A DNA stretch of 64,000 bases, taken from Phlebopus portentosus. Its lineage: Eukaryota; Basidiomycota; Agaricomycetes; Boletales; Boletinellaceae. Position numbers and translations under genes: made by a program. How positions within the stretch are numbered: the stretch's first letter is position 1; each line of letters begins with the position of its first letter. The stretch is taken from positions 558,001-622,000 of the forward strand of contig JAYXKI010000012.1 of the NCBI GenBank assembly GCA_037892935.1. The letters are read 5' to 3'. Of the stretch, positions 19,545-32,349 are shown in pieces. The notes under the pieces were generated by a model. It made no database searches. It worked only from the letters and a program-made list of their open reading frames with translations, and was not told the DNA's origin.

Positions 19545-22500
19545 ATGGCAACGACGATAACAAAGTTCGACGAAACACCGCTCCCAAAACCCAACAGGAC
19601 CTTCGCCAAACAGGACAAGCTCCCCCCTCTGCCCGTCCCCCCGCTCGAGGACACATGCAGGCGCTACCTCCGCGCACTCCAGGGCCTGCAGAGCCAGGCC
19701 GAGCACGAGCAGACAAAGCGCGCCGTCAAGGCGTTCCTGGAGGACCCCGATAAGGGCCTGCGCATGCAGAGGAAGTTGCAGGAGTGGGCCAAGGATAAGA
19801 ATAGGTGCGTTTGGGTTTGTTTGACTGAAGCGGGGGGGATGTGCGCTGATGATGGCACGGGACGATTGGGACAGTTATATTGAGGATTTTTGGTGAGTGG
19901 ATCTACCTTCGTTCTGGTCTGGCCTTCGCCGGCCGCAGATTTGCCTTTTGCTCCGTTCCCCACTTCTCTCACTTCCCTCGCTTCTCCCGCTCTCTTCGCC
20001 GAGACGTACATATTGTCTCCGGGTGTGTTCGCGTCTTCTCTGGCACACGCCGTGTTGCCGCATAATGAAGGTGTGAAGAGGGAAGCTGTGAGTGTGACCG
20101 TGCCGAGTGGGTTTACTGTTTCCCCGCGACGGTGCGCTCGGCCTTCCGTCGGAGCCAGCTCTTTGGGGCCTCTCAGCTTCTTGTCTTCTTTCATTTGCTG
20201 GATAATTATATTTATCTATACGATGTCTGACGACTCGTCGACGATAGGTATGAAAGCTACCTCTCGCACACCGACCCGGTCGTGCTCGCGCTCAACCCGT
20301 ACTTCGTACTCGAGTAAGTATCGCTTAGTCACCGCTCTATCTTATAAACCAACAAAACGCTTTACTCATCATTACTCTTTTTATTCTCTCTGTCATCATT
20401 CGCCTTCATTGAAATAACTCTCCCGTCTTCGCTGTCTGACGACAGAGATGACCCGACGCCGACGCGCGGGTCGCAGGTCCCCCGAGCAGCCGCGCTGATC
20501 ACGTCCTCCTTGGGGTTCATCCATGACCTGCGTGCGGGTCTGCTCGAGCCGGACAGCGTGCGCGGGCAGCCGCTCGACATGGACCAGTATACGCGGTTAT
20601 TCGGGACTGCTAGGATCCCGACTCAGGTACGTACCACACACCATCTATCCTATTCCTTGCTGATGGGTTTCCTGTAGCGAGGGTGCAGGATGCAAGTGCA
20701 CGAGCAGTCCTCGCACATCGTCGTCCTTCGGCGGGGGCAGTTCTACTGGTTCGACGTCCTGGACGGGGAGAATCGGCCCCTCCTCACCGAGCGCGAGATC
20801 CTGCGCAACTTGCAGGCGATCGTCGCCGACGCGGACCGCACGCACATCACCGACGTCGCCAAGTCCGCTATTGGGGTGCTCACGACGGAGAACCGCAAGA
20901 TCTGGAGCAACTTGAGGGAGATGATCAAGTGCAGTAGGCAGAATTCGGGGTGTTTGGAGGTGGTGGATGGTGCGCTGTTCGTGGTGTGTTTGGACGACGC
21001 GTCGCCGGAGGACCTGGCGCAGCTGTGTGATAATTTCTTGTGTGGGACGTATGATTTGAGGAATGGGGTCCAGGTGGGGACGTGTACGAATCGATGGTAC
21101 GATAAGGTGCGCTCTCCCTCTCTCTGCATTGCCACCTAAAAAAACACTGACGACAAAACCCAACAGCTCCAAATCATCGTCTGCGCAGACGGCTCAGCAG
21201 GGATCAACTTCGAGCACACAGGCGTGGACGGGCACACCGTGCTGCGCTTCGCCGCGGACATATTCACAGACGGGCTGATGCTGATGGCGCGCTCGATCAA
21301 TCCCTCCGCGCCGACGCTCTTCCACGCGCCGCTCAGCCCGTACGCGAAGTCGTACAAGCCGCCCAAGGGCGCTCCGCCCCCTGCTCTTCCCTTCGGCATT
21401 GATGCCATTAATGGCATTAACGGTGTCAACGGAGTTAACGGAGCAAACGGAGTAAATGGCGTCAACGGCTCCAGCCAGCCTAAATCCCCCACCGCGCTCT
21501 CCCCGCGCACAGCGCAGCGCCTGCTGCTCGACGAGCTCTTCACCACCACGCCCAAGAAGCTCGAATGGTTCCTCGGGCCCGAGCTGCGCGCGGGGATCCG
21601 GTTCGCCGAGACGCGGCTGAGCGACTTGATCTGCCAGAACGACTGCCAGGCGCTGGAGTTTAAGGGGTATGGGAAGGTGTTTGTTACGAGTCATGGGTTC
21701 AGCCCCGATGCGTTTGTCCAGATGGCGTTTCAGGCGGCTTGGTTTGGGCTTTATGGTGAGTATTTTGTGCCTTGAAGATTTGCGCCTTGAAGATTGATGA
21801 ATGAGTGCTGACTGGGCGGTGTGTTTTTGTGTGATAGGACGCACGGAGTGTACGTACGAGCCTGCGATGACGAAGACGTTCTTCCACGGGAGGACCGAGG
21901 CTATACGGACCGTACAGAAGGAGAGCGTCGAGTTCACCAAGGTAAACCTTCACTTCCTCTCGAATAGGGAGAGACGGCTAACTAACAGACCATTCTCCTA
22001 CACAACACAGACATTCTTCTCCGATTCCACGCCCTCACAAAAGATCTCTGCCCTACGCAAGGCGTGCGAGCGGCACGTCCAGCTCACAAAAGAATGCTCC
22101 AAGGGGCTCGGGCAGGACCGGCACCTCTACGCGCTCTACTGCCTCTTCCAGCGCGAGCTCGCAGACGGGAAGCTCGACGTCCTGCCGGACGACCCGATCC
22201 CCTCGCCGACGTGGCCGCAGCGCAGCCTGCCCGAGATATTCACGGACCCCGGCTGGAGCCTGTTGAGCACGAGTATCATCAGTACGAGCAACTGTGGGAA
22301 CCCTGCGCTGAGGCTGTTCGGGTTTGGACCGGTCGCGGCGGACGGGTATGGGATTGGGTACATTATTAAGGATGATGGGGTTTCTATGTGCGTCCTCCTC
22401 TCTCTTCCCTCTTCTCTCTTTCTTGACTATTTCACTTGCGCTGAATCGAAACAAAACGAAACAGCTGCGCGTCGTCGAAACACCTCCAGACGCGGCGCTT

Positions 22501-22978
22501 CCTCGACACGCTGGAGTCCTACCTGCGCGAGGTGCAGAGGCTGCTGGTGCACATGCACCGCGCGGCGAACGCCCCGCCCACGCCGTTCATCGACCACTCC
22601 GGTACGCTGCGCGACGCGCGTACGGGGAGGCGGATACACAAGTTCGCGGAGGACGAGGCGAGCAGTGGGGGGGAGGACGATGCCCTGAGTGCGTTTCTTC
22701 TTTTTTTTTTTTTCTGTGGAAGTTATATATGACTGACTGATGATTGGTTGTTTGTGTTTGTAGCTGGATACTCGTTCTTCGATAGCGGAGAGGTGAGGCT
22801 GCTCGAGCGCGGGGAGAGCCAGACGAGGCATTCGCGCACGCGTTCGCAGATCGGTAAGTCTCCCCCGCTCCCCCTCTTCCGCTCTCTTTCTCTTTCATTC
22901 GTGAACTCATCGCTGATGATTCCGTTTTCGTATTCGTACACGTATACAGGCAAAGTCATCCCGATGGCGGAGTACTAA
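19545..22978 (+). CDS. Carnitine O-acyltransferase (acetyltransferase type)
   Basis: Transfers acetyl or other short acyl groups between CoA and carnitine for carbon shuttling between cytosol, peroxisome and mitochondrion (PF00755). Visible are LPPLPVPPLEDTCRRYL, SYIEDFWYESYLSHTDPVVL with NPYFVLEDDPTP, the CoA/carnitine region GTCTNRWYDKLQIIV, and the catalytic histidine in NFEHTGVDGHT (about residue 335). Also visible are GRTECTYEPAMTKTFFHGRT and STSNCGNPALRLFGFGPVAADGYGIGY near the C-terminus. About nine exons. The ATG at 19545 is in CACCATGG after a CT-rich tract. There is no obvious mitochondrial presequence and the C-terminus (VIPMAEY) is not a peroxisomal SKL, so a cytosolic Yat-like enzyme is likely. 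An inserted run of Asn-Gly tripeptides follows the YAKSYKPPKG segment. Confidence 0.88.
21400..21470 (+). repeat. In-frame (I/V/A)NG tripeptide repeat
   Basis: About eight 9-nt units of the type GGXGTNAAC encode INGINGVNGVNGANGVNGVNG inside a surface insertion of the acyltransferase. The Sfp1-like gene carries a shorter similar run (GVNGVNGVN, about 57799-57825). Confidence 0.75.
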
Positions 22979-23669
22979 CTCGACTTCCCTACGTATGCTA
23001 TGCTTTTCCCATCAAACCTCTCTTTCTTCAGACGTTGGTGTTGGTGACAGTGCCGGATACATATCGAAACTATATTCAATAAATAAATATCAACCATCTA
23101 ACGAAGAACGTACGTACGTATTTGTCTCGTATGTATTATGTATGCGTGTATTCGTCTTGCTTGCTCCTTCTTTCTCTCTCTCTCTCTCTCGTCTTTGACC
23201 TTCCGCTTTTTGAAATTGTTGTATTTGAATATGCTTATGTCGTTTATTTGTTATCTTTTCTTTCTTCCTTTCGTACTCACTCACTTTCTGTCTTGCCTCG
23301 ATACGAAATTGAATATATTAACCTATGTACTAACGCGAAGTAGCGAAGTGGCAAATTAAGTAGCTAACATTTTACTTACGTGCAATATACTCTTTTTCTT
23401 TTTCTTTTCTTTTCTTTTCTTTTCTTTTCTTGGAGTATGCAATGTGATTGCCTTAGACGAGCGAAAGAGAGTGCTACCGCAGTCACCGTAGGGTCGTGAT
23501 AGTACATCTCACATCTCGAGGATCACTATACATAGAAATATATGTCATGATTCATTTCTTTAGAAAAAAAAAGGAGAGAGACTCGATTCGGATGTACAGC
23601 GGATCAGCATAGAAAGATTTGCTACACTACACTATCTTTTCATTCTTCATATCTCTGTCTCCACAATCA
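22979..23669. other. Convergent 3' intergenic region
   Basis: Lies between the 3' ends of the acyltransferase and the minus-strand NTPase-nuclease. Contains a CT run (about 23170-23190) and a TTTTC pentamer repeat (about 23391-23431). No gene seen. Confidence 0.55.
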
Positions 23670-25558
23670 TCAGTCAGCACCAAGCAGCACCAGATGGTAC
23701 ACATGACGGAGTTTATCGCGATGCGAATTAGAAACATAGACATCCATTTCTTTCTTTGGGTCAGTTACCACGACCAGGTCAATCGACGTGACGCCCGAAT
23801 CGGTCAGCCGGTCCAGACCAATTGTCGATATACCGTGCGACTCAGACATGGTCATCTGGAAGATGGTTGCCACTGATTGTGCAGAATCGTAGACAAATGC
23901 GTCGAACGGTGGCTGCGTCCGAGAAGCGGGATTATAATAAAATCCATCAATCAATTGCTGCTGATGGTTCCTTGGGAAGGGAAGTTCAGGCAAAGGATGA
24001 AACGGGCCGGTTTGAGACTGCCCTTCCACGGATAGATAACCTTTTACGCTTCCCAAACACAGGAAACGATGAGGTGCTCCGGAGCGCAAATGCCAGTGGG
24101 TGCTTACCGCACTCGGGTCGTCTCTTTGCATGGCAGACATTTCCCATTCGCCCCCTTGTGGGAAGGACTCGAGAGCTAATCGTTCCAAGAGATACCCAGC
24201 ACCAGAACGAGTGTGGGGGTTCGTCCTGAACAGCCAGTAAAGATGACTGGTAGCTTGCTGATCATCAGCCTTGAGACGCGTCAAAATTCGATCCGTCAGA
24301 TACGCGGAAGGTATGAACAGCGTGAACTGCCGCCTATCAGAAGGATCGGGTGCGGCCATGATAAGCAAATTAGAGATGCCTCGATCATATGCCAACCCTT
24401 CAAGATTATTCAGCATGCCGCGAATCTTCTCCCTGTTTAGAGTAGCTATTTCTTCGAAGACCATTGTCTCATAAAAAGACCTGTCCAAAGCATTGCCATA
24501 TACATGTCGAGCGGAGCACCCAAAAATTCGACAAAAGTCGTTCAGAGCTTGCTCCGAGGGCAGTTGATTCTCTGGCCAACGTTGAAGGTCTCGGCTATCA
24601 TACTTTCAACTTGTCATCCATATGGCAGAACAAGGAACAGACACGCCTGAATGACTTCTTCAGGAGTCCAAGGCGCCATCCAGTATCGACCTACTGCCTG
24701 ATGCATCTTCTTTGCCCGCTCAAGGTGGTCTTTACGGGGTGACGCCGCCTGAAGTATAAGGCCTGACATAATGCTAGAAGTCTTCATAAGCTGGCTAGGC
24801 ACGTTGGCCACCGCGCCAGAGTCAACGAGGAACCACGTTCCCACAGGTATGTAATCTTGCAGGGGAACTGCATCGATAGGATAGCTAACGCGAAACGCCC
24901 CTTCCCCAGTTATGATACAAAGATGTTCATTTTCTGACTGAAAGATCGTCGGAAGACCGGCGAGAACACGAAGAACAAGGACGAAAATCAAGAACAAGCT
25001 CTTTCCTATGAGACAGTAAGCAAAGGCAGACACCGAAAGGCGCATTAGCACACCAATTCCTGGAGTACCAATCACAATCACTCCCCCTCTTTTGAGCTTT
25101 CGGGACAGATAGCAAAAGAATACGTCACTGAGTTCGACACGATCGCGAGCCTCTGGCGGATCCAACAATATATCATGAAGGATGTCGAGCAACATCGTTA
25201 CATATTCCTTCCTCACTAGGACCGATGAAAAATTGAAAATCGTAAAAAGGGCTGTAACACGTTCAGCGTTGTGCCCCCAGCGGATTACTTGGACTGTCTG
25301 CGGAGGATCTGCATGAGAATCCCGCAAGACGTTGTGTTTATGGAAGACAGTTGCCAAATCTCTGCTGTTCCAGGCGACCTCATGCAGGACAGCAAGAGAA
25401 CCGTACTCATTACCATCGTTGGGAACAATCCGCGTTGCTATGCCCGCAGCGACATCGTGGTTAAAAGGGTTGAGCTTACTAACCGAAATCAGTCTGTGCA
25501 TTGCCTCAAACCATCCAAATTTGGTAATCAGTCGGCAGTGTCCGTGCATACAGGTCAC
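23670..25558 (-). CDS. Crinkler/RHS-type P-loop NTPase with C-terminal restriction-like nuclease domain
   Basis: About 590 residues. An intron (about 25014-25060) lies inside the Walker A motif. Spliced, it reads GTPGIGKSLFLIFVLVLRVL, then GLPTIFQSENEHLCIITGEG and a Walker B-like VGTWFLVDSG. A second intron (about 24565-24635) joins the ATPase to NQLPSEQALNDFCRIFGCSA and LDRSFYETMVFEEIATLNRE. The C-terminus has PPFDAFVYDSAQSVATIFQM-T with a following H, and GISTIGLDRL. This is the restriction-endonuclease-fold signature found in trypanosome retrotransposon-hot-spot and fungal/oomycete Crinkler proteins. The start MTCMHGHCRLITKFGWFEAM may miss an N-terminal exon. These proteins are proposed conflict or effector factors; its role here is inferred. 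It is convergent with the acyltransferase. Confidence 0.65.
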
Positions 25559-26627
25559 ATGATAGTTGCTTACCGGTAGGATTAATTAATAATAATTACC
25601 TTTCATCGTATACCCCGACTCTTCGTTCATCAATGCACGGTCTAGTGTTCAAAATGGAGATACTTTTCGCTGCTGACGAAACTTCCCTCGGCCAAGAAAG
25701 AAAAAGATTCGATTCGCAGAATTCGCCAGATCAGTAGGCAGCTCCTTGACGATCAAGAAACGTCGCTCGAGATATGCTTAGGCGTGTGTGCTGGGCACGT
25801 TTTGTATGTTATGAGTTACTCGACGAGAAACCATTCAACTCATCCCAATCCTTCCTGGCGGAAGGCTCACGCTACTGGACATCGCCCATGCTAACATTCC
25901 GAGTGCAGAACTTCCTTTCCTTTCAGCGTGTCATACCGCCGAACGGGAAGCGAGATGTGGCAGGGCTGCTGCGGCTGTACAGTGAGGCCGAAAGAAAGTG
26001 GGGATGAGAAACCAAACGGAAACAGGGCGGATATCATGACTGAACGACGGGTTAACCTTGTGCACATAGGCGCCTGACCAATTCTGTATAATAAACAAGT
26101 TCACGGAAGTGTGCATGTTTAAGTGGACTGTAATAAATGCACGAGATACAAATACACAACTGAACAGAAAATGAGTCCTTGACCCCGTTCTGCATCACTT
26201 AGGGTGGGATATGGTTTGTTGTCAGTCATTTATAACGCCATTCACCCTAGCACCAATTGCTACGCAATGTTCGTCCTGTGCATCTTTACTATGACTAGCT
26301 TCTGGATTATAGCATCCAAGCCCAGCAGCAGGAAATGATTTGTGACTAGGAGATGCCGAGTCCAATGACTGCTGACAAGAAAACGCGTGGGACTTGGCGT
26401 TGTCGGAGTTAAAACGGCATCTCGGCATGACGGATTGAGACGCGTCCACCGTTGGCGTTGTCCGATAACTTAAGTAGGCCGCCTAGTCGGTCCGAGTCCA
26501 CTTCACCCTTTGTTTCTTATCACCACCACCACCACCACCACGATTCGGTGTCAGCTCTTTCTCAACACACTAATATTCTTTATTTTGTTAACTGGTAGCT
26601 TCAGAAGAGCTGCTGGTTCCCTATCGA
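25559..26627. other. Divergent intergenic region
   Basis: Separates the NTPase-nuclease and the CNNM gene, which face away from each other. A plus-strand frame (about 25680-26007) looks partly coding but has no recognisable domain. A CAC repeat (about 26522-26540) lies in the likely leader of the CNNM gene. Confidence 0.45.
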
Positions 26628-29600
26628 ATGCTACCCGCTCTACACATATTCCCCCTTGCTTCGTCGGTCATCTCTGAACATATTCCAGTCAGACAAGATG
26701 CTCGCCAATACGATTCCACTCCTCTCTCTTCCTTCTTCTCTTCCTTGCTCTCCTTCGTTTCATTCCCATCTAACAGCACTGAACTCCACAATGATACGTA
26801 TGGAGCCGTTGGATCAGACCTGCATACGCGTACGCATACCTTCGCACGCAGGGAGATCGAACACGGAAGCGGAGAGTTCATCGCATTCGCTTGCCTCATA
26901 CCCGTCCTTGTCGTCCTATCAGGTATATTTGCCGGGCTGACACTGGGCTACATGAGTCTCGACGAGACTCAGTTGAACGTACTTAGTATCTCCGGAACGC
27001 CGTACGTGTTCTACTTTTCTTCCGCATGCTTCTATCATTTAAAGTTCTTACGTGTCGTTTTCGTCCTTAATTTCGGCCCCTGTTAACGTTGATTCGTCTT
27101 AACAACTATGGGTTGAAATAGTAAGCAACGGGAATACGCGAACAAGATCAAACCGATTCGGAAGAACGGCCATCTGTTGCTTGTGACACTCCTCCTTGCG
27201 AACATGATCACGAATGAGACTCTGCCCGTTATCAGTGACCCTATCCTGGGAGGCGGGGTTCAATCCGTCGTCGTGAGTACGACGCTTATCGTCTTGTAAG
27301 TTTCTGGATTCATTGAAGTCGGTTTTCTTCCTTTCTTCCTCTTCAGAGTGGCCAGTTATTTGTCCTATGGACTCTTCTAAGTCTGTTTTTTTCCTTTCCT
27401 CTGTATAAATTCCATCTTCTTTTTGCATTAGATTGTTATATGCCCCACATTCGCTTGCGCGCGTCGTGCGTCAAACCAGGGCTGAATGACGCCAAGGAGC
27501 GGCATTTGCCGTTTCTATTCTAAAAATAAAATCAATTCACTGACTTGATTAAAAACAAATAGGTTCGCGGAAATCATCCCTCAGTCCATCTGCACTCGCC
27601 ATGGATTGTACGTTGGCGCGAAGTGCGCTGGTGTTGTGCGTGTCCTTATCTGGATTTTCGTGAGTTGCTTCGAATGTAAAACGCCTGAACTTCCGAAATT
27701 GACGAGCGCTGACTTTGAAGGGTATTATCGCTTGGCCGGTTGCGAAGTTGCTTGAATTTTTGTTGGGTCCTCATCACGGGATCATCTACAGACGAGCTGG
27801 TGAGCTTTTTTATTCCGATTCATGATTCGGTGCAACTGAATGCAGTCACGCAGAACTGAAGGAGCTCATCGCTTTGCACGGAGCAGAGAACCCACTCGGT
27901 GGAGACCTGCAAAACGACACAGTCACAATCATCGGAGCAACGCTTGACTTGCAAGATAAGACTGTCAAGCATGCAATGACGCCTATCAGTCGCGTCTTCA
28001 TGCTTCACATAGATGCTAAGTTAGATTACGACACGCTCCGTCGTATATGTGCTACTGGACATTCTCGCATACCTGTGTATGAAGAAGTCGAATTGACGGT
28101 TCCTATGCATGTCGCGGTTACTGCTGGCGAGATGGGATTTGGCGACGGATCGCAGGTTCCGGCTCCTGCAAAAAAGAGTATTGATGGAGAGAGTCTTGTG
28201 AAGACAAAGGCGAAGAAGATCATTGGGGTTTTGCTTGTCAAGCATTGCGTATTGCTTGATCCCGAAGGTCTGTCGTTTGAATTCCGTTCTTGCTGGTTCA
28301 GGGTGCTGATACTTCTCATAGATGCCGTCCCTGTCCGAAAGATGAGGCTTATCAAAGTGCCATTCGTCCCGCAGAATGAGCCTCTCCTTGGTATACTCGA
28401 CCGCTTCCAGGAGGGTCGCAGTCATATGGCCATCGTCAGTCGTCTTAGCGTGGAACGTGCCCAGAGCGTAAAGAAAGAAGTCCGGAAGGGACTTACGCAG
28501 CGCCTTCTGGGTGCTCTTCACGGAGATTCGTCTGCTTCTGATTCTTCCTCTGAATCGAGTGATAGTGAAGACGAAAATGAGTTGTCGCACGCGAGTACCA
28601 ATGTTGAAGGGAGAGAGCAGACAATTAGTGACGATACCGCGACAGCAGCTGGTGAAGAATCTCTGAAGGAATCGGTCAAAGTGAAGTTCGCGAAGAGCTC
28701 TAGGTTCTCCAAGAGGAACAAGAAGCGTCGCAAGCACATGCGTCGCGGAAGCGGACATAGCGAGCCGAGTGATCTCGAGAAAGGCGATCCCGATGCAGAG
28801 GCAAAACGCCAGAAAGAACGCGAAGGGGAGAAAGAGAGGATGCACAAATCGGCTTTGGAACAGAGGTTCCCTGCGGATGCTGTTTTATCGAAGGAGAATG
28901 CTGAGGAGTATCTTGCGACTCAGGGTATTGACCCCGCTATTATGCCACTTGGGATCATCACTCTCGAGGACGTCTTGGAAGGTGAGTTTTCATGCAACAT
29001 TCGTCTTTTACGGCGAGCCTATGGTCTAATGCTTATGTTCCGGTACTTTCTAGAACTTATTGGTGAAGAGATCTACGATGAATTCGATATCGAAGGGACT
29101 GGCGCACATTCTCAGTCGTTCCTCCCGCCTGGTGCACATCCGCACCAACAACAGTCAACTAAACCAGGTCTCGTACGGAAGAGCTCTGCTCCTGAACTGG
29201 CAACGAATGACACGTCCAATACTCACATAGGCGAGTCGCTTCCCATGTCACCACCTCCCGCAGGACAGACTCCAGGTCGCGTATCTCTAGGACTGGCAAT
29301 GCCCCGCCCGATTGCACTTACGAGCTTAAGGTCACTCGGAGGGCTTTTGAGAAGTAGGAGCGCACCCCCGACACCAAAGGATGCAGTAAAGCCGCTGCCA
29401 GGAACTGACTCGGAGGGAGCGACCCCGCCTCACGCTATGACTCCAGCACCCAATGTTGGTGGTTCGAGATCTGTGGATGGCGAATATTTGTCGATTATAA
29501 CGACGTCTCCTGAGGGAAATACTCCGCAACAAGGACGCGGTGGCATACTCCCACAGATTATCGAAAGTCCCTCGGGAAGCGAAGGTGTATCTCCACCTTC

Positions 29601-30144
29601 CTATGCACCGATTCCTGAAAAGCAGCAGTCTCTTGAGAGTCAGACCAAAGGTCAGAGCCAAAGTCAGAGTCAGGCAAAGTCGCCTTCTCCACCGGTTTCG
29701 TATCCTTTCCCTAATCCTGCCGTAGCGGCTGTTGCAGCGGGCTCAGGAACAGGTGCAACGTCACCATCGACGACACCGAAATCCCGCAGTGCGTCACCTG
29801 CGCCGTCACTTGAGGCGGCAATATTGCACAGCAAACGTCGGCGGTCTGGAATTGGAGCTGGCGGTCCTTCAGGCTCGCTGTCACCTTCTGAGGGCAACAT
29901 CGTCCCTGGATTCAGTAGCGCGGGTGGAACTGTAAGTGGGATCGGGATTGGAGGTGCGAGTGCGAGTGGAGAAAGGGACCAGCGCGGGAGGGTGAAGGGT
30001 GCGTTTAAGAGTAGTCCGCTTGCTTCTGTTGGCTTGGATGCTCGCGTTGTCGTTGCGGACGAGATTAGGAAGGAAAGGGAGAGAGAGAAGCGGGAGAGGG
30101 AGGAGACAGGGCGGAAGGAGCAGAAGGAGAAGGGTCCTGAATAA
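26628..30144 (+). CDS. MAM3: CNNM/Mam3-type DUF21-CBS domain membrane protein
   Basis: About 950 residues from eight exons. After a short lumenal N-terminus, the DUF21 transporter domain reads FIAFACLIPVLVVLSGIFAG with LTLGYMSLDETQLNVLSISG, then KQREYANKIKPIRKNGHLLL, LLLANMITNETLPVISDPIL, FAEIIPQSICTRHGL and GAKCAGVVRVLIWIFGIIAW. The CBS pair follows: KTVKHAMTPISRVFMLHIDA with GHSRIPVYE, and VRKMRLIKVPFVPQNEPLLG with GRSHMAIVSR. LGIITLEDVLEELIGEEIYD-EFD is the family's closing signature. The second CBS half is interrupted by an acidic/basic low-complexity insert (about 28520-28850). A long Ser/Pro-rich disordered tail follows. Yeast Mam3 is vacuolar and affects Mn/Mg homeostasis; a divalent-cation role is likely here. 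Confidence 0.88.
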
Positions 30145-32053
30145 TTGGCTGAATAGCTGCGAAGGAGTTGCTAGAGGCCCTGGTCGGTGATGAACACCTA
30201 ATCATTTTTGCTAAGTATGACTTTTTGCTTGTCATATCACTGATATTTTGAACTTCTGAAGCGCGGTCCGTGCTGTGAAAATGATCATGCTACGTCTATA
30301 TCTCCACGTTTCGCTGATGCATGAATCACCGTTCGTACTTCGGCTCTAGTGTTTTATGTTTTCCATAACTCTGTTGAACGTGTAATATAGCATAGAGTAG
30401 TAGTGACATATCGCATATCATTCAATGAACTCGGAGCAGTGTATAGGATCAGGCCTAGTGTTGGTTGTGGACGTTCGTCTGAGGTGTGTAACTTAGAAGA
30501 ATTATGTAATTTCCCCCACGACCTCAAAAGACGTGAATCCTCGGCTTGGCGCCAGACCCTTTTATACCCATCCTCCTTCTCTTACAGGCAGATATGTTTC
30601 TAATTTTTTCGGTACTGCCGCTGATCTCGGAGAGGATTGAAGAAACTTCGTTTGCTCAGGATCTACCGTCTTGACTTTTCTACTTGCTTTCTTCTGGACT
30701 GGAACACGGGCGTGCGCATTCCTGGACCTTACCCCTCGGTCTATATATGTCCATTTACGTTCTTGTTCTCAATGTCGCTCTTATAAATTAAGAATGAACG
30801 ACTTTGCCGCGCCCGGCTACACGGAAAATTGACTGATCTTCCGGACCCTTGAAGTACTTCATGGGGCACCTACACAAGGATGCAAGTACAGTATGCTAGC
30901 ACTAGTACTATCTTCTGGTTTCCGTGCCTTTCACTTACGTGTTTCCATTCTTCTAGACTCATGCAAAGGGTTTCCCATGATCGATTCTTCCAGAACGATC
31001 GAACGATTGAAGCTGATCTAGATAAGGGTTATGTAGGAGTAGTGAAATCTACTTCCAGGATTAGATACTAAGATATCCTTGTCAAGTCAGCTCATGGTCA
31101 AAGGTACGATTCTCACCTCTAGAAGTGAAAAGTTTCTGAGTGATCAAAGATAGAATTTTGTTCAGGAGCAGTGAAAGCGATTCTTTCTTGACCTGAAGGT
31201 CTTGTGTGGCGAGAAGGGCCTAGATTCGCGGATCATCATGAAAGCGAAAAGCTTTTGTTCTAGACGTTCACGATGGATCAAGGATTACCGTGGTTCTCGT
31301 TTTTGTCGGATACACTGTTGGAATCTCTGTCTGTGTTTTGTTACATCGCTGGGTTATCCTGGATGTTGAATCTTTGCAGAAGTCGAGCCCCGTACGTAAG
31401 GTATGTCCGTAGTTCACGCCGAGAATGGAAGCATATAATTTATCATTGCTAACAATTATGTTCCGGAAAGCTCAAAAGCAACAAAAGGCAAGGAACGCTT
31501 CTTTGATCTTGCATGGAGCTTTTTTAGAGCAGATCTTCTTCCCTCTCGTCCCGAAGATCTAGATCTCTCCTTGTATTTACATTCATAGCGATGACTTTTC
31601 GTGAGATTTGGACCATTTGTACCTCTATAACTTTTTACTAGCTTCCGCAAGCGCTCAGGTGTACCTGCGCGAGTTGCTTTTTCACCACCGCTATGCACGT
31701 AAATGAACAAGCGTGCCCTTTTGTTTTCGCTGATATACAACCTCGATAGGAATTATGCTCCCAACATGCGCTAGAAACGAAGCAAACTTCATTATTTACG
31801 AGATCATTCCTTATCTACAGTAATTCCCGGTTCTGTTACGGGGCCATTGTGATGGGAGCTATCGGCCCGTGTACGCAATGCAATGCAAGTAGTATTCTGA
31901 ACCGCACAAGCCAGGAAGCAAAGCGATATTTTTGAGCGTCAACAGTAGCTATTCTCTTCTACAAGACGTGAGTAATTTTAGAACAAGTATCTTTCCAATT
32001 AGCTTGATGCCTTGGCAGGTTCATCTGGTAAAAATACGTACGGGATAGAACAG
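30145..32053. other. Intergenic region
   Basis: Contains the 3' flank of the CNNM gene and AT-rich sequence with only short frames. No repeat family or gene was recognised. Confidence 0.45.
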
Positions 32054-32060
32054 TATAAAA
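32054..32060 (+). promoter_or_regulatory. TATA box of small secreted protein 1
   Basis: TATAAAA 70 bp before the ATG at 32124, followed by a C/T-rich leader. Confidence 0.45.
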
Positions 32061-32123
32061 TGACGATGTGCAATCCAACCGTTCATCCAATCTCGACAAT
32101 ACCTGTCCTCTACGCTCACCATC

Positions 32124-32349
32124 ATGCAACTCTTTAACAAGCTGCTTCCTATTACGGCTGTCGCATATTTCGCGACTGCTGCTCCGTACCCAGTCGAGGA
32201 CGAACTGTCTCTGCCTCAGGTGGCCCCAGGCGGCCCCAGAAGGGTTACCATCCTCGCAGGCATTTCCAGTCGATGTGCTCAGTGCACTCCCTGAGCTCGT
32301 TAATGAAGAGTTGGACCCCAAATTGTGCTCAAAGTGTTGCGGGTGCTGA
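32124..32349 (+). CDS. Small secreted cysteine-ended protein 1
   Basis: MQLFNKLLPITAVAYFATAA is a good signal peptide, followed by APYPVEDELSLPQ. Removing a 40-nt intron (32220-32259, GTGGCC...CTCGCAG) gives AFPVDVLSALPELVNEELDP and the end KLCSKCCGC, about 60 residues in total with four clustered cysteines. Unspliced, the frame stops at 32294 after 56 residues. The cysteine cluster at the extreme C-terminus is unusual for a secreted protein and could bind metal or form disulfides. A TATA box supports a real gene. The intron is short and G/C-rich, so the C-terminal half is the uncertain part. Family unknown; small secreted proteins of this kind are common in Agaricomycetes. Confidence 0.5.

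Noticed and set aside
25680..26007. Plus-strand frame with partly coding appearance between the NTPase-nuclease and CNNM genes
   Set aside because: No recognisable motif, no clear start, and no splice chain to neighbouring frames.
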